Of a stretch of 64,000 nucleotides of DNA, positions 57,545 through 64,000 are shown in pieces. The DNA lies in NCBI GenBank assembly GCA_018257865.1, contig JAEUBA010000107.1, forward strand, positions 1 to 64,000, read 5' to 3'. Each line of letters begins with the position of its first letter. Positions within the stretch are counted from its first letter, which is position 1. This stretch comes from Stereocaulon alpinum (Eukaryota > Ascomycota > Lecanoromycetes > Lecanorales > Stereocaulaceae). A program made the translations under genes and the position numbers. Under the pieces are notes generated by a model that searched no databases, was not told the DNA's origin, and saw nothing but the letters and a program-made list of their open reading frames with translations.

Positions 57545-60500
57545 ATCCTAGAGAAAGCTAGATCCCTATTTTTTTCGAAACCCCTAACTACTTTCGCGTT
57601 AACACCTATACTCGAAAAACTCTAATAATACGCGTACTACTATACTTATATACTATCTCGTAAGAGTATACGCTAAAGTATACCCCCTAACTAACTAAGA
57701 TTCCTATCTACCTTAAGGAGTTAATCCTTAGTATCTATACCTTCCTCTTCTAACCCTAATAATCCTCTACTATTAATTAAGAATTCTAAACTAGAAGCCT
57801 TAGAGGACTTAAGCTTAAAAGATATCTTTAGGGATATTAAGGATAACCCCCCTACTAAAAATACCGTTACTATTCCCCTATTAAGTAATAGGATAGCTAA
57901 CTAAATACCTACCTTTACCCTAGCTTAGTAAGCTATTATTACTACTATTATTATAATAGCTTTAGTAGAATCCCGATCTAAGTAGGCTACCTCTACTCTA
58001 AACCTACCTCCTAATAACTAGTATTAATAGAGGTCCCTTACCGCTAACCTCTAGCTGTTAATAGACTACTACCTTTTAAAGCCTATACCTAGCGGGATAG
58101 CTATCGAACTATTAAAAATTAAATACCCTCGATCCTACTTTAGTAACTATATAGGGGAAGTCGAATATAACGCGTAGAAAATAGATATAAAGATCTTTAT
58201 AAAGGAATACCCTATAAACTTCTAGGATAGGGCTAAGTAAGTCTCTACGTACTATAAGTATACTATAGGAGAGGCGAAAACCCTAATCCTTTAATATATA
58301 GACCTAACTTATATATCTCCTATATATAACGCTACTAATATTCTAAATATACTAGATTAGTATTTCTTTAACTATAACTACGTCTAGTCTACTTATAGTA
58401 TATACTATAAGCTTAAGATAGAATCTATAAATTATAATAATTTTCGGGTTAAGTTTACCTACCTAGCGACTACTAAAAAGATTAGTACTAAGCGTTAGTT
58501 TAAGGATCTATATAAGAAAATCTCTCCCGCCTTAAAGAGAAGTATCTATATAGAAAAGTATAAGATAGCTAAGGACTATAATACCTTAGATAAGTACCTC
58601 GCTATCTTAGATTAAGAAATATAAAATATTAGGTCTAAGGAGATAGCTTATAGGCCTTAGATAGGAATAAATACTAACCCCTATAGTATCCTAAAGATAA
58701 GGAGCTAGCGAGTCCTCTTACCCCCTCTAACCCCTTATATAAATCGCTAAGTTACCTTTAGAGGTATAACTACCCTTCCTTATCTACCGTCTCCTATACT
58801 AGTAGTACTAGCTTCCCCTAAGATACCTGCTAACTTACTATATAATAACTGCGGTAAAATTAGCTATTAGGCGAATAACTACCCCTAGAAGCGTAGCTAA
58901 TAGGCGTTAGAAAAGAAGATCTCTAAGATTAAGGTTAGTAAGGAAATAGAGTCTAACGAGCTATTAAAAAACTCCTAGGCTATAGTAAAGTCTCTAGCTA
59001 TAGTAGGAGCCCTAATCTATAGAAGGACTTATAATTTAACTTTTAGGCCCTTATTAGAGGCTACTAGTTCTTAGTTAATATAGAGCTAGGATATAATAGA
59101 TCTTTCGTTAAAACCTTTTTATATATTAATAGTAGAGCTAATATTTTTAGTATAATTAAAACCTCCCTTACCTTCGCCCTTTCTAAGTCCTTTAGGATTC
59201 GCTTTATTAAGCTTCCTAAGCTAATCGTCCTAACTAGCTATAATAGCTAAAGCGGCTCCCCTATTATAGTCGCTCTACTTCTTATAATAATAATCGACTA
59301 TTATTATATTAATTTTCTATTCTTAGTTACTAACTTAGGTTATACTAACGTTCTTATTAGTTAGAAATTCTTAGAGTACTATAATATTAAGTAAGTCTAT
59401 ACTAAAGGGAGGAATAGCTTTAAATAGCCTGCTAATATAGCTATTTAGTAATACTTTAATAAGAGAGTACTCCTCCTAATAACTCCGCCTAAGAAACTAA
59501 TTTCCTTAGTATACTAATAAGATACTAAGTGTTAGGATACCTTTTTTAAGGTAGATAAGTATTACTATAGCTAAGCTAGGCTTACCTCTATTAACCCTAA
59601 GCTTTTAATAGATAGCTAGATTAATACCTTATCCTAAAGTATACTACCCTCTCCGCAGCTAGCTTTAGTTTCTCCCCCTTACTTAAGGTTACCTAATTCG
59701 CTAGGCGGTAGGCTATTAAGTTTTATATAAGACTTAGAGAAATACCTCGCTAAAATAGAGGACGCCCTCTAAGGGTTAGATATACTAGTTATATTAAGTT
59801 TAAAGATATTACTAGTTAAGGCTTAACGCCCTAGCTATAGTACTTATAGGGTTAATATCGCCCTAATTTCCGCTATCGTAATATCTTATTTCTACCTTAG
59901 TAAGAGGTCTAGGAGACCTCCTAATTCTAATACCTTTATCGCCTTAATATAGGATTTAGAGTATAAGATTAACTATAAGGCGGATTAACGCTAGGAGCGT
60001 CTTTTTCTTAAGCTCGCTATAGTAGATATAAGCCTCTCCCCTTAGAAAGTACTAGAGATTAAGTACTAGGCTAATAAGGACTTAGTAAAAGCTAAGCTTC
60101 TACTATAATACTAAGAGTTCGCTTCCCTCTTCTTATAAAGAGACTCTAATATATTACCTAATAGAAGACTAAGTATAGACTATAAAATTAAGCTTACTAG
60201 TCTAAATACCTTAACCTTTAAGCCGCTACGAAAGATAACTAATAAGTAACTCTCTAAAGTTAAACGCTATATTATAGACTACCTCTATAAGGGGTTTATT
60301 AAGCTATTAAATATACTATATACGGCTCTAATACTCTTCGCTAGAAAGGAAGACGGTAGCTTGCGCTTCTACGTTAATTTCTAGAAGCTTAATAACCTAA
60401 CTAAAAAGGATCTATACCCGCTCCCGCTAATAGATAAGATAATAGCTTAAATCTGTAAAGCTAAGATCTTTACGAAGATTAATATCTAATAGGCGTTCTA

Positions 60501-63309
60501 TAGAGTAAGGATCTACTAGGACTTAAAGGACCTTATTAGTTTCTATAGTTAATATAGTACCTTTAAGTATAAGGTAATACTATTTAGGTTAATAAACGCC
60601 CCAGCTACCTTCTAGCGTTTTATTAATAATATCCTAATAGAATACCTTAATAATTTCTACTTAGTATATATAGATAATATCCTAATTTACTCTAAGTCTA
60701 TCGCAGAGTATAAGATCTATACTAAGAAGGTTATAGCTATCTTATAAGCTAACAGCCTATAAACTAATATTAAGAAGAGCGAGTTTAATATTATAAAGAC
60801 TAAGTTCCTCAGCTTTATTATTAGAGTAGACGGTATTAAGGTAAATCTAGAGAAGGTCGCTATTATTAAGACCTAGTAGTATATAGGTAATATATAAGGT
60901 ATCTAAAGCTACCTAAGCTTCTATAACTTCTACTAAAGGTTTATCTAAGGATATAGTAGGATTACTGCTCCGCTCGTCCGCCTAATAGCTAAGGATATAC
61001 CTTTCTACTTTAATAATACCTATCGCTATACTTAGGACTCCCTCCGCTAAGTACTCCTCTCTACCCCTATCCTTAAGTATTATAATCCTTATAAGGAAAC
61101 CCGCCTTAAGACGGATTCCTTAGATAGGGTAGTCGCTAGTATCTTATTATAGAAATATAAGGATAACCTCTTCTACCTAGTAGGATACTTCTTAAAAATA
61201 ATAGGGGATATAGAGTTAAATTACCTAATTTATAATAAGGAGCTACTTGCGATCTTCTATTCCTTCTAATAGTATAAGCTAAAGCTTCTTAGAGCCTAGA
61301 AGTTAGTCTATATATATACTAATTATAAGGCCTTAGAATACTTTATAACTACTAAAGACCTTATAGCCTGCTAAGCTTACTAGGCTAAGTTCTTTACTAA
61401 CTTCTACTTTATAATTATATACCGTACCGGCGTTACGAATACTATAGCGGATATACTATCTTATAGGGAGTAAGATATTACGCCCCTAGAAGCCTATAAA
61501 TATATAATCTAAAGCTAGTAACTCCTCCTAAGTAAGAAGGTAGACCCTTAAATACTAAAAGAAGTTATAATTATCTCCCTTACCGCCTATTTAGACTGCG
61601 ACTTAGTCTAAATTATAGAAAAGGTTAAGCTATTACCCGTTACTACGCTAGTAGACCCTAAAGAACTAGAAGAATACTTAGAAGGCGAAGCGCCTAATCC
61701 CGCCTTAGCGACCGTATATAATATTAAGGGCTATAATATTATTAACTAAGTAATCGACGCTAATAAGAACTTACTGGAGCTAGAACCCCTATATAAGTAA
61801 GCCCGCAGCGACTACCTTAACTATAACTTAGACTATAGTAAGCTATACTTCTAAAGTAGGCTTAAAGTACTAATAGAGCTACTAAAGCTGCGGATATCCC
61901 TAATCTACTATATTTACGCCCAGCTAGCTATCGCGTATATAGGGATTAGTAAGGTTAAGATAGTCCTATCTAGATAATACTACTAGAGGAACGTCGGAAA
62001 TAATATAGCGTAGTATATCGCTAATTATAGCTATACCTAAATAAAGGCTTATAGAGATAAGACTCTAGGCTTCTTAAAGCCCCTAGAGATTCTAGCCCGT
62101 CTATATTAATACTTAACTATAGACTTTACTAAGCTACCGCTAGATAAGGCTAGCTATAACTTTACTTTTATAGTTATAGACTAACTATTAAAGAAATCTC
62201 TCTTAGTACTATACTATAAAATTATTATAGTAAAGGGAATAGCTAAATTATTCCCTACTTACTAAACTTATTACTAGGGTATACCCGACTCTATTATTTT
62301 AGACTAAGGGGTATAATTTATATTAACTTTCTAGAAGGAGTACTACTAGATCCTAGGTACTAAGGTAAAGCTTACTATATTATATAATCTAAATATTAAT
62401 AGCTAAACGGAGATTATAAACTAGTATATAAAATAGCGCCTTCGCCTATTCTATACGTACTATTAGGATAACTAGAGCTAGATACTACTAATTATAGATC
62501 TAGCCTAGCTAACCCTACTATACGAATCTCTAGGTATTACGCCCTTCTAGCTATTAAACGGGTATAAGCTACGTACCTCCTAAAACCTCTATAATCCTAA
62601 TCCCCCCGTTACCGCCTTAGAGAAGCTAAATTATAAGGACGCTATATAAGTCGCCTTATATATAGAAAATACTATACGATTTATATACTCCTCCTTACAG
62701 TTATAGTAGGATAAGATAAGACGAATAGCTAACCGCAAGCGTTATAAAGTAGACTAGGATATTAGAGACCTAGTACTAGTAGATACCTAGAACTAGAGGG
62801 TAGATCAACCCTCCTATAAGCTCTCTAATAACTAGTATAGCCTAGTTAAGGTCTTAGAGAAGGTTAGTAAAAGCTAGAAGGTAGAACTCCTAGAGGACTA
62901 GATAATCTAGCTGGTATTCTACTCCTACTCCCTCCGTAAATACCCCGATAATCCCTTACTAAGGTAGTAACGCCTTAACCTAGCCCTAATATAACTACTA
63001 CCGGAATAAGATAAGTAGGAGTTAGAGGAGATACTAGGCTCTAAGCTGATTAGCTCTACCTTAAAGTATTAGATTAAGTAGAGAGGTACTAATAAAGACC
63101 TAGAATAGTATCCCTACTCTAATATAATAACAGCGCCTTATATATTAAAGGCCTTCTACCTACGGTATCCTAATATAAAAGGCTCTCTACGAGCACTCCC
63201 TGCCTAGCTGAAGGCCTATAATAATAGGATTAATAACTATACCCACCTTAACGATAATCGTCCTATAACAGTAACTGCGCGGACGCAGTTTTTTAGAGGG
63301 GGGGGGTAG

Positions 63310-63637
63310 TATTATAATCCTAATCTAGGGGTCTTTAATACCTTACTAGTCCTTTATTACTTACTAGTATTTATATACCTTAGCTTAGATTCGGCCTAGG
63401 TCTAGCCTAGATTCAGCCTAGGTTTAGCCTAGGTCTAATACTAGCCCCTTTTAGCTTTAGCGTAGCGCTTAACTAGCGCTAGGGGTATTTAGGCCTATAA
63501 GCTCCTAAGCTCTTACTTCTTTTCTTCTTTATCCTATTTTCTAGATACTAAGCGTAGCCTATTAGCTAAATCCTAATACAAGGTAGTTTTCTTCAAAGCT
63601 GCCTTCTCCTACGATCACCTCTAGGCGAGCCGTAACA
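63310..63637 (+). repeat. 3' LTR (328 bp)
   Basis: Begins TATTATAATCC and ends GAGCCGTAACA. Its left two thirds are more RIP-mutated than the 5' LTR and its right end less so. Confidence 0.93.
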
Positions 63638-64000
63638 CTTTCTAGGAATAATTTAATCTAGTAATTATAGAGCTAGGAGTAGCTTATTTAGAGGCCTAGT
63701 AATTAACTTCTAGCTCTAAGACTCTTTATTCTAACTTATTATTCGCAGTGATAAACTAGATCTTTTTAGCTTTAAGTTACCGGTTTTCCGCTATTACTTT
63801 CTATTACTAATTATAAGAGCTTATAGCTGCTTCTTCGACTATATTATTCTATTCTTCTAGATAGGAAAGGGCTGTATCGCGCTCTCCGTAGAGGTCGTTA
63901 AGAGCCTCTAATAATTTAACTAAGTTTTAGGTTACTTAGTACTATAATTACTTAGTATTACTAATATCCTAAGGGGACTCCGCTTCCGTAGCTGCAGCTA

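Larger units (their letters stand above)
56480..63637 (+). mobile_element. Full-length RIP-mutated gypsy element, TSD CTTTC
   Basis: 328-bp LTRs (56480-56807, 63310-63637) are flanked by CTTTC (56475-56479, 63638-63642). On the plus strand, gag has a zinc knuckle (YNNCGKISY, about 58845). RT motifs are LRFYVNF (about 60361) and YIDNIL (about 60667, from YxDD). RNase H starts near 61105 (LKTDS). The integrase core has IDFTKLPLDKASY at about 62118. A run of Gs (63296-63305) before the 3' LTR is the polypurine tract. The element interrupts gag of the minus-strand gypsy and itself contains a TRIM at 56957-57544. Stops throughout make it inactive. Confidence 0.95.
51356..64000 (-). mobile_element. 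RIP-mutated gypsy element on the minus strand, interrupted, 5' end outside the window
   Basis: Its 3' LTR is 51356-51599, next to a purine tract (GGGGGGG on the minus strand at 51603-51611). Going up in coordinate on the minus strand: integrase core VDRLTKERYYA (about 52780), RNase H start (about 53760-53820), RT with YLDNIL instead of YLDD (about 54230) and LRFYVDY (about 54530), and a zinc knuckle KCFYYNKEG (about 55745). Gag continues to 56479 and, after the 56480-63637 insertion, from 63638 to the window end, where a coiled stretch (LEALNDLYGERDTALSYLEE) fits gag. Many stops are present; the copy is dead. A solo TRIM LTR lies inside at 51925-52034. Confidence 0.9.

Overview
The window comes from a filamentous ascomycete, most likely a Dothideomycete. 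This is inferred from short (45-80 nt) introns with CTAAC/CTGAC branch sites, fungus-specific families (RID-type DNA methyltransferase, Rrn9, A-T-R NRPS-like reductase, homocitrate synthase) and transposon blocks showing repeat-induced point mutation (RIP). No rRNA, tRNA or CRISPR was seen. It has a two-speed layout: RIP-ruined retrotransposon blocks at 1-10567 and about 48860-64000 flank a gene island at about 10568-48400.

Left block. The 3' end of a chromodomain Ty3/gypsy element (1-1840) is followed by a complete gypsy element (2307-10562; 232-bp LTRs; target duplication CTCCT). That element carries a nested non-autonomous LTR element (6578-8746; 194-bp LTRs; duplication CCTTT). The DNA to the right of the element is an open frame that starts at the LTR edge, so the element may have landed in a gene.

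Gene island, left to right: F-box-like protein (+); C2H2 zinc-finger protein (-); a gene-poor 4.7 kb; eIF4E (-); unknown protein (+); Mpv17/Sym1 family (-); Sso1-type syntaxin (-); nicotinate phosphoribosyltransferase (-); RID-like cytosine methyltransferase (-); Rrn9-domain protein (-); BolA-like protein (-) divergent from homocitrate synthase (+); ACSF3-like acyl-CoA synthetase (+); small secreted protein (-); A-T-R NRPS-like enzyme (-); and a decayed rhodopsin-like membrane protein at the right edge. Exon models were built by eye from splice sites and frame continuity. All multi-exon models except the rhodopsin-like one close in frame.

Right block. Nested insertions can be ordered from exact target duplications. 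An old LTR (50871 onward) was hit by a 271-bp solo LTR (51047-51317) and by a minus-strand gypsy element (51356 to beyond 64000). The latter contains a solo TRIM LTR (51925-52034) and a plus-strand gypsy element (56480-63637), which itself carries a complete 588-bp TRIM (56957-57544).

The main biological theme is that the probable RIP enzyme gene (RID-like, 30230-32351) lies in the same window as two blocks of its presumed products. In those blocks CpA/TpG are almost gone and LTR pairs differ only by transitions.
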